A stretch of DNA of 64,000 nt, taken from Caballeronia mineralivorans PML1(12) (GTDB lineage Bacteria > Pseudomonadota > Gammaproteobacteria > Burkholderiales > Burkholderiaceae). The position numbers were made by a program, and so were the translations under genes. Each line of letters begins with the position of its first letter. The stretch's first letter is position 1. The stretch lies in the NCBI RefSeq assembly GCF_001028175.1, contig NZ_AEJF01000041.1, positions 1 through 64,000 on the forward strand, given 5' to 3'. Shown here one piece after another: positions 42,542 to 51,028 of this stretch. The notes beneath the pieces were generated by a model. It did not search any database and was not told the origin of the DNA. It was given only the letters and a program-made list of their open reading frames with translations.

Positions 42542-43795
42542 GTGTTGCCGGCCAAGGGTGAGGCGAATCACGCGGCAGGGGCGGCAGAGGCGGCAGCGCG
42601 GCGCAGCTATGGCAAGCTGATCGCGTTTCTTGCCGCCCGCACTCGCGACGTGGCGGGGGCGGAAGACGCGTTGTCCGAAGCCTTCGCCGCCGCCCTCACT
42701 GACTGGCCGGTCCACGGCGTGCCGCAGAATCCGGACGCGTGGCTATTCACGGTTGCGCGCCGAAAGATGGTCGATGCGGCACGCCGACGGCGTCTTGGAG
42801 AGGACGCGGCAGGATACCTGCAGTGGCTCGCCGAACTGGCGAGCGACGAGGATGGCGAGCCGGTCATACCCGACGAGCGCCTGGGCCTCATGTTCGCCTG
42901 TGCTCATCCCGCGATCGAGCGCAGCGTGCGTGCGCCGCTGATGCTGCAGGCGGTACTCGGCTTCGACGCCGCGACGATCGCTTCTGCGTTCCTGACGGCT
43001 CCCGGCACGATGGGCCAGCGCCTCGTGCGCGCGAAGAGCAAGATCCGCGATGCGAACATCCGCCTTGGGCTGCCTGACCAGACGATGCTCGCCGAGCGTC
43101 TGGACACCGTGCTCGAAGCCATCTATGCAGCGTACTCGGAAGGGTGGGCTGATCCTGAGGGGAGCGACGCCCGCCGTCGCAATCTTGCGGACGAGGCGAT
43201 CTGGCTGGGCCGGCTTGTCGCTTCGTTGCTGCCGGATGACGCCGAGGCGCTCGGACTGCTGGCGTTGATGCTGCACACGCATGCCCGGCGGGCGGCAAGA
43301 CGAGGTGACGATGGCGCGTACGTCGCGCTGAGCGACCAGGATGTGCGGTTGTGGGACCTGGTCATGATCGACGAGGCGGAGGAACTGCTGTCGCACGCAA
43401 GCCGGGGGGGCAAGCTCGGACGGTACCAGTTGGAAGCGGCCGTGCAATCCGCTCATGCAGTGCGGCGGCGCGGTGGCCAGTCTGACTGGGCGGCTATCGT
43501 GCAACTGTATGACGCCCTATGCCAATTGACCGACTCCCCGGTGGCGATGCTCAACCGGGCCGTCGCAATCGCCGAGACACAGGGCGCGGCCATAGGGCTC
43601 GCGGCGCTCGATGCTTTGGCGGGCGACGCGCGGCTGTCAGAATACCAGCCCTACTGGGCAGCGCGCGCGGAATTGTTGACACGAAACGGTAGCGCAGAGG
43701 CGGCGGCGGAAGCGTACCGGCGCGCCATCGGCCTCGAGCGCGATCCCGCGGTGCGCCACTTCCTGCAGCAGCGCGCCGGGACTGTCGGCGGCTAG
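42542..43795 (+). CDS. ECF-like RNA polymerase sigma factor (DUF6596 C-terminal)
   Basis: Sigma-70 family protein of 417 residues, started at GTG 42542. A short region 2 lies at about 20-90 (KLIAFLAARTRDVAGAEDALSEAF, then NPDAWLFTVARRKMVDAARR) and a region 4-like part at about 115-170 (LMLQAVLGFDAATIASAFLT). A long C-terminal DUF6596/TPR-like extension follows from about 180, with YAAYSEGWADPEG and RRNLADEAIWLGRLV. Such proteins lack an anti-sigma partner; the extension may take that role. Paired with the YCII gene in a conserved unit. Target promoters are unknown. Confidence 0.88.
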   Translation: MLPAKGEANHAAGAAEAAARRSYGKLIAFLAARTRDVAGAEDALSEAFAAALTDWPVHGVPQNPDAWLFTVARRKMVDAARRRRLGEDAAGYLQWLAELASDEDGEPVIPDERLGLMFACAHPAIERSVRAPLMLQAVLGFDAATIASAFLTAPGTMGQRLVRAKSKIRDANIRLGLPDQTMLAERLDTVLEAIYAAYSEGWADPEGSDARRRNLADEAIWLGRLVASLLPDDAEALGLLALMLHTHARRAARRGDDGAYVALSDQDVRLWDLVMIDEAEELLSHASRGGKLGRYQLEAAVQSAHAVRRRGGQSDWAAIVQLYDALCQLTDSPVAMLNRAVAIAETQGAAIGLAALDALAGDARLSEYQPYWAARAELLTRNGSAEAAAEAYRRAIGLERDPAVRHFLQQRAGTVGG

Positions 43796-43858
43796 ATCAG
43801 GGAAAACCAGACGCTGCGCCAGAAAGCAAATATGGCGGCCTCGACGTTCTCGCTCACA

Positions 43859-43897
43859 ATGGCGTCTCCCGCTTCTGGATCAACCCGGAGACGCCAT
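43859..43897 (+). promoter_or_regulatory. Hairpin enclosing the ribosome binding site and start codon
   Basis: An 11-bp perfect inverted repeat, ATGGCGTCTCC (43859-43869) and GGAGACGCCAT (43887-43897), has a 17-base loop. The right arm contains the GGAG ribosome binding site (43887-43890) and the first two bases of the ATG at 43896. In RNA it would block translation, as seen in thermometers or ligand-controlled leaders. Function is inferred from the structure alone. Confidence 0.7.
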
Positions 43898-45866
43898 GAC
43901 TGCCGTTCACAAGATCTGGAGCCTGCTGGTCGGCAAGCCGCTCGATCCTCTCGACCCGCGCACGCGGCATGCCATTGCCGTCACGCCGCTACTCGCATGG
44001 GTCGGGCTCGGTGCGGACGGACTGTCTTCCTCCTGCTACGGTCCTGAAGAAGCGTTCCTGGCGCTCGGTCAGCACACACCGCTCGCCCTGATTCTCGCGT
44101 TCGCTACCGCGGCGACTGTTTTTATCATCGCGCTTGGCTACAACCAGGTGATCTCGTTGTTTCCCACCGGCGGTGGTGGCTATCGCGTCGCCACCGCCTT
44201 GCTGGGGTCGAGCCCGGGGCTCGTCTCAGGCGCAGCGCTATTGGTCGACTATGTGCTGACAATCGCGACGTCGCTTGCGAGCGGTGTCGATGCGTTTTTC
44301 AGCCTGTTGCCTGTCGGCGCGCAGGCATTCAAACTCGCCACCGAACTGACGCTGATCGTCCTGATGACCGGGCTGAATTTCCGTGGCATGAAGGAGTCGA
44401 TCCTGGTGCTGCTGCCGATTTTTCTCGGTTTTGTCGTGCTCCATCTTGGACTGATCATCTATGGCGTAGCCGTCCACGGCGATCAGCTGGTGGCCGTTGT
44501 GCCAGGCGCCGTGGTGGAAGCGCACACCATGTCGCACACGCTCGGACCGCTCGTGGTCGTAGCCTTGCTGATGCGTGCGTTTTCGCTGGGCGGCGGCACT
44601 TACACAGGCCTCGAAGCCGTGTCGAACAACGTCAACATGCTGGCCGAGCCGCGCGTGCCGAACGGCAAGGTGACCATGTTCTACATGGCAACGTCGTTGG
44701 CGTTCACGGCGGGCGGCATCATCCTGCTTTACATGTTGTGGCAGGCCCGGCCGGTGGAGGGCCAAACGCTTAACGCGGTGGTCTTCGGCAGCGTGATCGA
44801 CCATCTGGGACTCGGCTCGGCGTTCGCGCGTCATGCGCTGCTGGCAGCGGTGCTGGCCCTCGAAGCGGGACTGTTGCTGGTGGGTGCGCAAACGGGTTTT
44901 CTCGACGGTCCGGCGGTGTTGTCGAACATGGCCTCCGATTCCTGGGTGCCGCGCCATTTCCGCGACCTGTCGACGCGCCTCGTCAGGCAGAACGGCATTG
45001 TCGTCATGGGGATCGCGAGTCTGGCGATCCTCTTCTGGACGCACGGCAATGTGGACATCCTCGTCGTGCTTTACAGCATTAATGTGTTCCTCACGTTCAG
45101 CCTGTCGCTGCTTGGCTTGTGCACGTACTGGTGGCGTCATCGCCGTGACGGTAAAGGCTGGGTGAGACCGTTTGTGCTGTCGGCGCTTGGTCTCTCGGTG
45201 ACCAGCACCGTGCTGGTCATTACGCTGGTCGAGAAATTCACGGCTGGCGGCTGGCTGACGGTGCTGGTCACGAGCGCGGTGGTCGCCGCGTGCTTCCTGA
45301 TCAAACGTCACTACAACGATACACGTGCGCAACTCGCCAGGGAGGACGCAATCTTTAGCGACATGCCGCCCGCGACCGATGAATCCGCGTTGGCTAAACC
45401 GGACCCCTCTCAGCCGACAGCAATCCTTCTGGTCGGCAAGCATCGCGGTGCAAGCATGCACGCGCTTCTGTGGGTCAACCGGCTCTTCCCGGACCACTTC
45501 AAGAGCTTTATATTTCTCGCGGTGGGCGAAGTCGATGCGCAAAGTTACGAGGGGGCGGAACAGCTGGACCGTCTGCAGAAAACGATCAAGTCATCACTCG
45601 AGTACTACGTCGCGCACTGCCGCCGGCATGGCATTCCGGCCGATTACCGGATTGGCTTCGGCACGCACCCGATTGGCGAATTCATGAAACTCGCCGAGAC
45701 CACGATGGATGAGTTTCCAAACAGCGTGTGTTTTGCCAGCAAACTGATTTTCAAGCGGGTCAATTTCCTGACGGCGTGGTTGCATAACCAGACGCCCGTC
45801 GAGATCCAGACGCGCCTGCACCAGCAGGGCAGGCAGATGGTGCTATTGCCGATGAACGTAGGATGA
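43896..45866 (+). CDS. KimA-like APC-superfamily permease
   Basis: Inner membrane protein of 656 residues with about 12 helices and a cytoplasmic C-terminal domain from about 490. Its blocks follow the Bacillus potassium importer KimA (YdaO): GADGLSSSCYGPEEA near 39-53, SLFPTGGGGYRVA near 90, LLVDYVLTIATSLASGVDA near 114-132, TGLEAVSNNV near 243 and C-terminal WLHNQTPVEIQTRL. A role in proton-coupled potassium or amino acid uptake is inferred. The kdp operon is 15 kb to the right. Its start region is folded in a hairpin. Confidence 0.85.
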   Translation: MTAVHKIWSLLVGKPLDPLDPRTRHAIAVTPLLAWVGLGADGLSSSCYGPEEAFLALGQHTPLALILAFATAATVFIIALGYNQVISLFPTGGGGYRVATALLGSSPGLVSGAALLVDYVLTIATSLASGVDAFFSLLPVGAQAFKLATELTLIVLMTGLNFRGMKESILVLLPIFLGFVVLHLGLIIYGVAVHGDQLVAVVPGAVVEAHTMSHTLGPLVVVALLMRAFSLGGGTYTGLEAVSNNVNMLAEPRVPNGKVTMFYMATSLAFTAGGIILLYMLWQARPVEGQTLNAVVFGSVIDHLGLGSAFARHALLAAVLALEAGLLLVGAQTGFLDGPAVLSNMASDSWVPRHFRDLSTRLVRQNGIVVMGIASLAILFWTHGNVDILVVLYSINVFLTFSLSLLGLCTYWWRHRRDGKGWVRPFVLSALGLSVTSTVLVITLVEKFTAGGWLTVLVTSAVVAACFLIKRHYNDTRAQLAREDAIFSDMPPATDESALAKPDPSQPTAILLVGKHRGASMHALLWVNRLFPDHFKSFIFLAVGEVDAQSYEGAEQLDRLQKTIKSSLEYYVAHCRRHGIPADYRIGFGTHPIGEFMKLAETTMDEFPNSVCFASKLIFKRVNFLTAWLHNQTPVEIQTRLHQQGRQMVLLPMNVG

Positions 45867-45870
45867 CGTT

Positions 45871-45908
45871 GCTGGCGCCGTGGCGATATACGCCAAGCGC
45901 CAGCGTTT
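45871..45908 (+). terminator. Rho-independent terminator of the KimA-like gene
   Basis: GCTGGCGC (45871-45878) pairs with GCGCCAGC (45897-45904), extended by TGGCG/CGCCA around an ATATA loop, and is followed by GTTTCCTT. It begins five bases after the stop codon. Confidence 0.75.
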
Positions 45909-45994
45909 CCTTCATGCGGGTGCGCCATACAGTCTGCGCAGCTCAAGATTCACCTTGATCACTGCCTGTGCAACAACATAACTACCCGTGCCTT

Positions 45995-47158
45995 TTAAAA
46001 CTGATGGCGGATACCCACGGTCACAGCGAGCTGGCTTCCCGTCGACGAGGGCGACAGCGTGTTGATGGTGGCCTCGCTCAATACGGTCCCCGCTTGAGCG
46101 CCGGAGACATGTTGATAGACGCCTTCAACATAGAAGTCCGTGCGTTTGCTTAGAGCGTAGTCGGTTTGCAAGGTGCCTTCGTGCCACCTTGGTGACGATC
46201 TGGACGCTCCGTTGTTGTACGACCCATCGGTGAACGTATAGGCCGCCGCGAGGCTGAGCGCGGGTGTCAACGCATAGCGGGCATTGACTTCATAGTTGTC
46301 GAGCCGCAACTGGCCGGCCAACGGGACATTTCCTGCGCCTCCTGCAAACACGCTGGCCATGTTGTCGATCTGCGAATGCGTCCACAACAAGCCAACCGTG
46401 GCCGGGCCAAAGACGTAATTGCCGCCGACACCCCAGGTACGTTGGCGCGTGGCGACGAAGTCGGCGCTGCCGTCGCCGAGTGCCACTGCGCCGTTTGGAT
46501 TGGTTGCCTGGATGCCGCCTCCAGCGTTGTTCAACTGAAGATACGCCGCCGCAACGTTCAGCGGACCCGCCGAATACGAGGTGCCGAACCCGTACGCCCG
46601 GTTGTCTGCGAATCCATTGGCTTTGTTGCTGAACGCGTATGCGCCTCCGAAGGTAAAGCCGGCATACGACACACTCGTGTACTTGACCGCATTGTTAAGA
46701 CTCATGGAGTCAGCGGCGAGGTTATCGTTGTTGAACGGATGCGCGGACAGGTTGCCGCCGTAGCCGCTGCCTGTAGCCGACAAAGGCCCAAGGTAGTCAT
46801 TGACCGGATCGAATTGACGGCCCAGCAGCAGCGTGCCGAACTTGTCGCTTTGTATGCCGACGTACGCCTGCTCTCCGAATGCATCGCCGGAATTGAACGA
46901 CGTGCCGTTATTCAGGTTGAACCCATTTTCGAGTTTGAAAATGGCATGCAGACCTCCGCCCAGGTCTTCCGAGCCCTTCAACCCGTACACGGTATTCTCG
47001 GTTGCGGCACTGGTTTCCTGCCAGGCGCTATGACCGCCCTGATTATTGCTATAAATGAGGCCGGTATCGATAACGCCATAGAGCGTAACGCTGCTTTGGG
47101 CGTGGGCGGAAACAATGGACACGCACGACAAGGCAGCGACCACGAGGGACTTTTTCAT
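45995..47158 (-). CDS. Gram-negative trimeric porin
   Basis: Outer membrane porin of 387 residues, same family as the gene at 369-1568. Signal peptide at about 1-22 ending AHA, then QSSVTLYG. The barrel shows GSEDLGGGLHAIFKLENGFNL and GRQFDPVNDYLGPL, with Asn/Gly-rich loops, and ends VTVGIRHQF with the terminal Phe. ATG 47158 gives the canonical MKKSLV start. Alone on its strand, with a long upstream region shared with the divergent acetyltransferase. Channel specificity is unknown. Confidence 0.95.
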   Translation of the reverse strand: MKKSLVVAALSCVSIVSAHAQSSVTLYGVIDTGLIYSNNQGGHSAWQETSAATENTVYGLKGSEDLGGGLHAIFKLENGFNLNNGTSFNSGDAFGEQAYVGIQSDKFGTLLLGRQFDPVNDYLGPLSATGSGYGGNLSAHPFNNDNLAADSMSLNNAVKYTSVSYAGFTFGGAYAFSNKANGFADNRAYGFGTSYSAGPLNVAAAYLQLNNAGGGIQATNPNGAVALGDGSADFVATRQRTWGVGGNYVFGPATVGLLWTHSQIDNMASVFAGGAGNVPLAGQLRLDNYEVNARYALTPALSLAAAYTFTDGSYNNGASRSSPRWHEGTLQTDYALSKRTDFYVEGVYQHVSGAQAGTVLSEATINTLSPSSTGSQLAVTVGIRHQF

Positions 47159-47377
47159 TTCTAAAACTCCGGGATAGTGCAAGGGCCAAAAAACATCGCA
47201 TCAGTTTCAGGCGTCGCGATCTGCCTGAGCATTCGATGCCGACGGCCTGAACCGCGACTCGGGCAAATGCTATTTGAGCGCGCGTAAATTAGGTGTTAAA
47301 AGAACCGTCGGCGGCGTCAGTAAAATCTATAGTCGCGCGTGCTTGACGTTTAACAATAGCTCTTTGCAGGATTGAAA

Positions 47378-47800
47378 ATGGGTGTAGAGATTCGAGAAAT
47401 GGTGCTGGCTGACTATGAAGCTGTAGTCGCACTCTGGCGGAGTACGCCAGGTGTCGATATTCGCCCGGTCACCGACAGCCAGGACGGGATCGAACGGTTA
47501 CTTGCCAGAAATCCGGGCCTGAGCGTTGTCGCTTTTGATGACGGCAACCTCGCAGGCTGCGCGCTGGCTAGCCACGATGGACGCCGTGGATTCCTCCAGC
47601 ATGTCGTGGTTGCGCCGGCTTTGCGCGGTCAAGGGCTCGCCCGGGCGATGATCGACAGGTGTCTCGAGGGTCTGCGGGAACACCAGCTGGGATGGGTACA
47701 TCTTGATGTTGTCGTCGATAACGAGGCCGGTATGGCCTTTTGGCAAAAGGCCGGCTGGCAGCCCGTCGATACGCTGACCCGACTCTCGCGCGCGCTTTAG
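47378..47800 (+). CDS. GNAT-family N-acetyltransferase
   Basis: Acetyltransferase of 140 residues. The acetyl-CoA pyrophosphate loop is VVAPALRGQGLARAMID near residues 80-95, after strand FLQHVVV, and the C-terminal VVVDNEAGMAFWQKAGW is motif B. It resembles the RimI/YpeA group that acetylates amines or protein N-termini; the substrate is unknown. ATG 47378 has AGGA at a good distance. Divergent from the second porin. Confidence 0.9.
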   Translation: MGVEIREMVLADYEAVVALWRSTPGVDIRPVTDSQDGIERLLARNPGLSVVAFDDGNLAGCALASHDGRRGFLQHVVVAPALRGQGLARAMIDRCLEGLREHQLGWVHLDVVVDNEAGMAFWQKAGWQPVDTLTRLSRAL

Positions 47801-47829
47801 GTCGCGCTTAAGTATTCCGCCGGCCGGCC

Positions 47830-48186
47830 TCAAGAAACCTCCGACCGTTCCTTGCGCAAGAAAACAATGACCGAAACGAGAGTCAGGACCGCCAGCACCA
47901 GCGGCCCGATCGTCTTGCCGGCATCGTGCAACATCCATCCGACAATCGCGTCGCATGCCTGCACCGAAGCCAGCAGCAAGCCTAGCACCACGATACCGCC
48001 ATAGGAGCGCGTAGCCGTCGCGGTCAGCGCTGCCAGGGCGAGCGGCACGCTGCGCGCAACGCCGTACATGGCGGCGGTCTTCATTAGCGGTTCGCCGATG
48101 AGCATTGCCACCGAAAAGGCCGCGCTGGTCAGTGCGTTCAAGCAGGTAATCGACGCGCATACGTAGAAGAGGGATTTCGTTCTCAT
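47830..48186 (-). CDS. Four-helix inner membrane protein
   Basis: Protein of 118 residues, not recognised by name. Hydrophobic helices lie at about 5-28, 40-58, 62-82 and 92-111, with a basic C-terminus (LRKERSEVS). The layout is like small DoxX- or DUF4267-type membrane proteins. It is divergent from a MarR gene across about 50 bases with a palindrome between, so MarR probably represses it. It may serve in resistance or stress, but this is a guess from context. Confidence 0.7.
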   Translation of the reverse strand: MRTKSLFYVCASITCLNALTSAAFSVAMLIGEPLMKTAAMYGVARSVPLALAALTATATRSYGGIVVLGLLLASVQACDAIVGWMLHDAGKTIGPLVLAVLTLVSVIVFLRKERSEVS

Positions 48187-48200
48187 GGGGAATAGTTCAT

Positions 48201-48228
48201 ATAGTGAATGATTTAATCAATGTACTAT
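48201..48228. promoter_or_regulatory. Palindromic MarR operator
   Basis: Nested inverted repeats ATAGT (48201-48205) / ACTAT (48224-48228) and TGATT (48209-48213) / AATCA (48215-48219) share one centre, with a one-base difference in spacing. They fill the gap between the divergent membrane protein and MarR genes, the size and place of a MarR operator. Confidence 0.6.
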
Positions 48229-48234
48229 TCGGCC

Positions 48235-48672
48235 ATGAAACAAGCAAGTCACCTGAGTAATACCGCCGGTTACATGCTCAGCAAGCTGGGGCAGGCTGCG
48301 ACTGAGGAGTTCGCCGAGCGTTTGCGCCCGCTTGGGCTTCGACCGAGGCATTGTGGTCTGCTGGCGGCTATCCGCGGCATGCCGATGGCCTCTCAACTCG
48401 CGCTCGGCCAGGCGTTGAACGTGGTGCCTAGCGCGATCGTGCCGGTGATTGACGACCTGGAGGCGCTCGGCGCGATCAATCGCGTGCCGGATGAAGCCGA
48501 CCGTCGCCGTTATGCGATCCAGCTCACGCCGAAGGGCGCGGCGTTGCTGCAGCAGGCCATGGCGATCGCACTGAAACTCGACGATGCAATTCTCGCTTCG
48601 CTGGAAAAGGACGAGCGGGATACGCTGCGCAGGCTACTGGACAAGTTGTCAGCGCGTCCACCGCAAGGGTGA
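48235..48672 (+). CDS. MarR-family transcriptional regulator
   Basis: Winged-helix regulator of 145 residues. The recognition part is SQLALGQALNVVPSAIVPVIDDLEALGAI (about 60-88, in segments), then the wing DEADRRRYAIQLTPKG. ATG 48235 is preferred; an ATG at 48220 lies inside the operator-like palindrome. It is probably an autoregulated repressor of the adjacent membrane protein gene. No strong ribosome binding site is seen. Confidence 0.88.
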   Translation: MKQASHLSNTAGYMLSKLGQAATEEFAERLRPLGLRPRHCGLLAAIRGMPMASQLALGQALNVVPSAIVPVIDDLEALGAINRVPDEADRRRYAIQLTPKGAALLQQAMAIALKLDDAILASLEKDERDTLRRLLDKLSARPPQG

Positions 48673-48799
48673 GCGCGAGCGTTCAGACGCACTTGATTCC
48701 CGGGCATGTTCCCGGAACAGACCGAGCGTCGTTCCGGGATCGCGGGCAAGCGAAGCACGGTGCCATCAATCGCTCTGCGCACGTCGCTCAATCTTCACG

Positions 48800-49948
48800 T
48801 CAGCCGCAAGCCGGCTTCGCTTTTTTGCATGCGTCCGCAAGCTGAGCCGGAGGATCTTTCTTGAAGACGGTCTTATACGCTTCGAGCACAGTCGACTGGA
48901 CGACGGGCAAGGACTGCACGCCGATCCAGGCCGGCGGCGTCTGTCCGATGAGCGCCTTCATCATGGCCATCGCCTCGGCAACGCCCTGATCGTAGGGACG
49001 CTGCGAACCGGTCGCCTTGAGCGGTCCTCCCTTGGCTATCTCGATCGCGGATTCGAGGCCAAGATCCACTGTCGTGACGGGGATGTTCACCCCCTGCGCC
49101 CGCATCGATGTCAGCGTGTCCAACGCCGGTTGATCCCAAACCGCGAACAAGCCCTTGACGTCCGGATTGCCCGTCAGGAAGTCGCCCGCGATTTGTCCCA
49201 CTTTCGAGGGATCCGTGAAGTCGACCTGCTTGATCTTGATATCGGGCCGGTTCTTTTTCATCCAGTCATTGACCGCCTTGGTGCGCTCCTTCGTGCTGAA
49301 GTAATCCACACCGAAATTGACCAATCCAATCGTGGCACCCTGGGGGACGCATGACGCAAGGACCTTGGCCGCGATCTGGCCATTGCCCTCGCTGTCGGCG
49401 GAGATCATCGACGCGTATTGCTCCGGATGTTTGAGGCCGGTAGGCACGTTGTCCATGAACACCAGCTTGATGCCGGCCTGCGACACTTTCTTGTACGTCG
49501 CAGCGGTCGCGGTGCCGTCGACCGGAATGGAGATGATGCCGTCCGGATGGCGCTGAATGGTGTTCTCGATATCCGCGATCTGCTTGTCGACCTGATACTC
49601 GGCCGACGCCGTGCCGATGACCTCCACGCCGTATTTTTTCAGGGTATCGGTAATACCTTGCACCTGCAGCTGGGACCAGTCGAGGTTCATGGTCTGCATG
49701 GAAATGCCGACCTTGAATTTACCGGCTTTCACCTTGGCCATGTCAGCGGTGCTAAGTTGCACGGTGTCCACCGAAGCCGCTTTTTCGCCGTTGGGTCCTT
49801 GCCCGACAATCGACTTGGGTCCTATCGAGCCTGCCGGCAGCCCGGTCACGCATTGCGCGCGGGCGTCGTAAGAAGACATGATGGCCGCGACGCTTGCCGC
49901 TGCCATCACACTGGCTACAACCATTCTCGAGCCACGACGATGTTTCAT
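48800..49948 (-). CDS. Sugar ABC transporter substrate-binding protein
   Basis: Periplasmic solute-binding protein of 382 residues of the ribose/galactose type (peripla_BP_4). A signal peptide ends near residue 31 (YDARA), followed by an unusual 40-residue insert before the binding fold starts at FKVGISMQTMNLDW. The fold includes PDGIISIPVDGTA, IKLVFMDNVPTGL and LFAVWDQPALDTL. It is the last of three genes, after the ATPase and permease. The sugar cannot be stated. Confidence 0.9.
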   Translation of the reverse strand: MKHRRGSRMVVASVMAAASVAAIMSSYDARAQCVTGLPAGSIGPKSIVGQGPNGEKAASVDTVQLSTADMAKVKAGKFKVGISMQTMNLDWSQLQVQGITDTLKKYGVEVIGTASAEYQVDKQIADIENTIQRHPDGIISIPVDGTATAATYKKVSQAGIKLVFMDNVPTGLKHPEQYASMISADSEGNGQIAAKVLASCVPQGATIGLVNFGVDYFSTKERTKAVNDWMKKNRPDIKIKQVDFTDPSKVGQIAGDFLTGNPDVKGLFAVWDQPALDTLTSMRAQGVNIPVTTVDLGLESAIEIAKGGPLKATGSQRPYDQGVAEAMAMMKALIGQTPPAWIGVQSLPVVQSTVLEAYKTVFKKDPPAQLADACKKAKPACG

Positions 49949-50026
49949 GATTCTCCTCCGTTGGTTTTGATGTACCGCGTCTCCTGCCCATCGCGGAACC
50001 TTGGCCGGCGCGTGGCCGTGGTTCCG

Positions 50027-51028
50027 TCACTTCTTCGTAAAAGCGACCGCCGCGACAATGATCGCTCCCTTGATGACAAGCTGGAGCGAAGAACTGACGC
50101 CCAGCAAAACCAGGCCGTTATTGAGTGTTCCGATAATGAGGCTGCCAAGCAGCGTGCCGAGAACGAACCCCCGGCCACCGAACAAACTGCACCCGCCAAG
50201 CGTCACGGAGGCGATCACATCGAGCTCGAGACCCTGCACGACATCGGGGCGTGCTGCATGCGAACGCGCGGAGAGGACGAGTGCGGCGAGCCCTGCGAGC
50301 ATGCCGGTGAGAACGAAGGCAAGCGTGGTCACGCGCCTGATGTTGATGCCCGAATAAAGCGCTGCGGTCGGATTGCCTCCGGCTGCATAGATCTGCCGAC
50401 CGAAGACGCTGTAGTGAAGCAGCAAGATGCCGGCGATCACGGCGAGCACCGTCCATATGATCGGCACCGGTACGCCGAGAATATCGCCCTCGCCGAAGAT
50501 CGCGACGAACGAGTCGTTGGTGATGATGACCGGCTTGGTCGTCGTGACCAGCAATGCCAGTCCGCGCGCAGCACTCAGGGATCCTAACGTCACCAGGAAC
50601 GAGGGAATGCTCAGCCTCGTGATAATGAATCCGTTGATCGCGCCCACGAGTGCGCCCGTGCCGATGCCCGCAATGGCTCCGATGATCCAGTTGTCGCCGA
50701 TATGCGCCATCGCCAGCGCGGCGGACATGCCGGACAACGCCAGCGTCGACCCCACCGACAAGTCGATCTGCCGGGCGATGATGACAAACGTCATGCCGAT
50801 AGCGATGATGGAAACGAGCGCGGTCTGGCGGCCGATGTTCAGGAAGTTGTCGATGGAGAGGAACCACGGCGACGCCAGGCTGAAGACCACCAGCAGGATC
50901 GCGAACGCGAAATACAGTGCATACGGCCTGTCTCCCTGCAACAGGAGTTGCACCAGTTGCCACTTACGGCTGCGCCGCTGTTGGGCAACCTGCCCGTCAG
51001 TCGCCTGTGTCGAGACAGAGTCGTTCAT
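50027..51028 (-). CDS. Sugar ABC transporter permease (RbsC-like)
   Basis: Inner membrane permease of 333 residues with about eight to ten helices. RbsC-type signatures are clear: GMTFVIIARQIDLSVGSTLAL near 90-110 (in parts), GAINGFIITRLSIPSFLVTLG and the C-terminal GGCSLFGGRGFVLGT. Its start overlaps the ATPase stop (ATGA at 51025), so translation is coupled. It forms the channel of the importer with the ATPase dimer. Confidence 0.92.
   Translation of the reverse strand: MNDSVSTQATDGQVAQQRRSRKWQLVQLLLQGDRPYALYFAFAILLVVFSLASPWFLSIDNFLNIGRQTALVSIIAIGMTFVIIARQIDLSVGSTLALSGMSAALAMAHIGDNWIIGAIAGIGTGALVGAINGFIITRLSIPSFLVTLGSLSAARGLALLVTTTKPVIITNDSFVAIFGEGDILGVPVPIIWTVLAVIAGILLLHYSVFGRQIYAAGGNPTAALYSGINIRRVTTLAFVLTGMLAGLAALVLSARSHAARPDVVQGLELDVIASVTLGGCSLFGGRGFVLGTLLGSLIIGTLNNGLVLLGVSSSLQLVIKGAIIVAAVAFTKK

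Noticed and set aside
44238..45542. A 434-codon minus-strand frame opposite the KimA-like gene
   Set aside because: His/Arg/Gln-rich shadow without homology.
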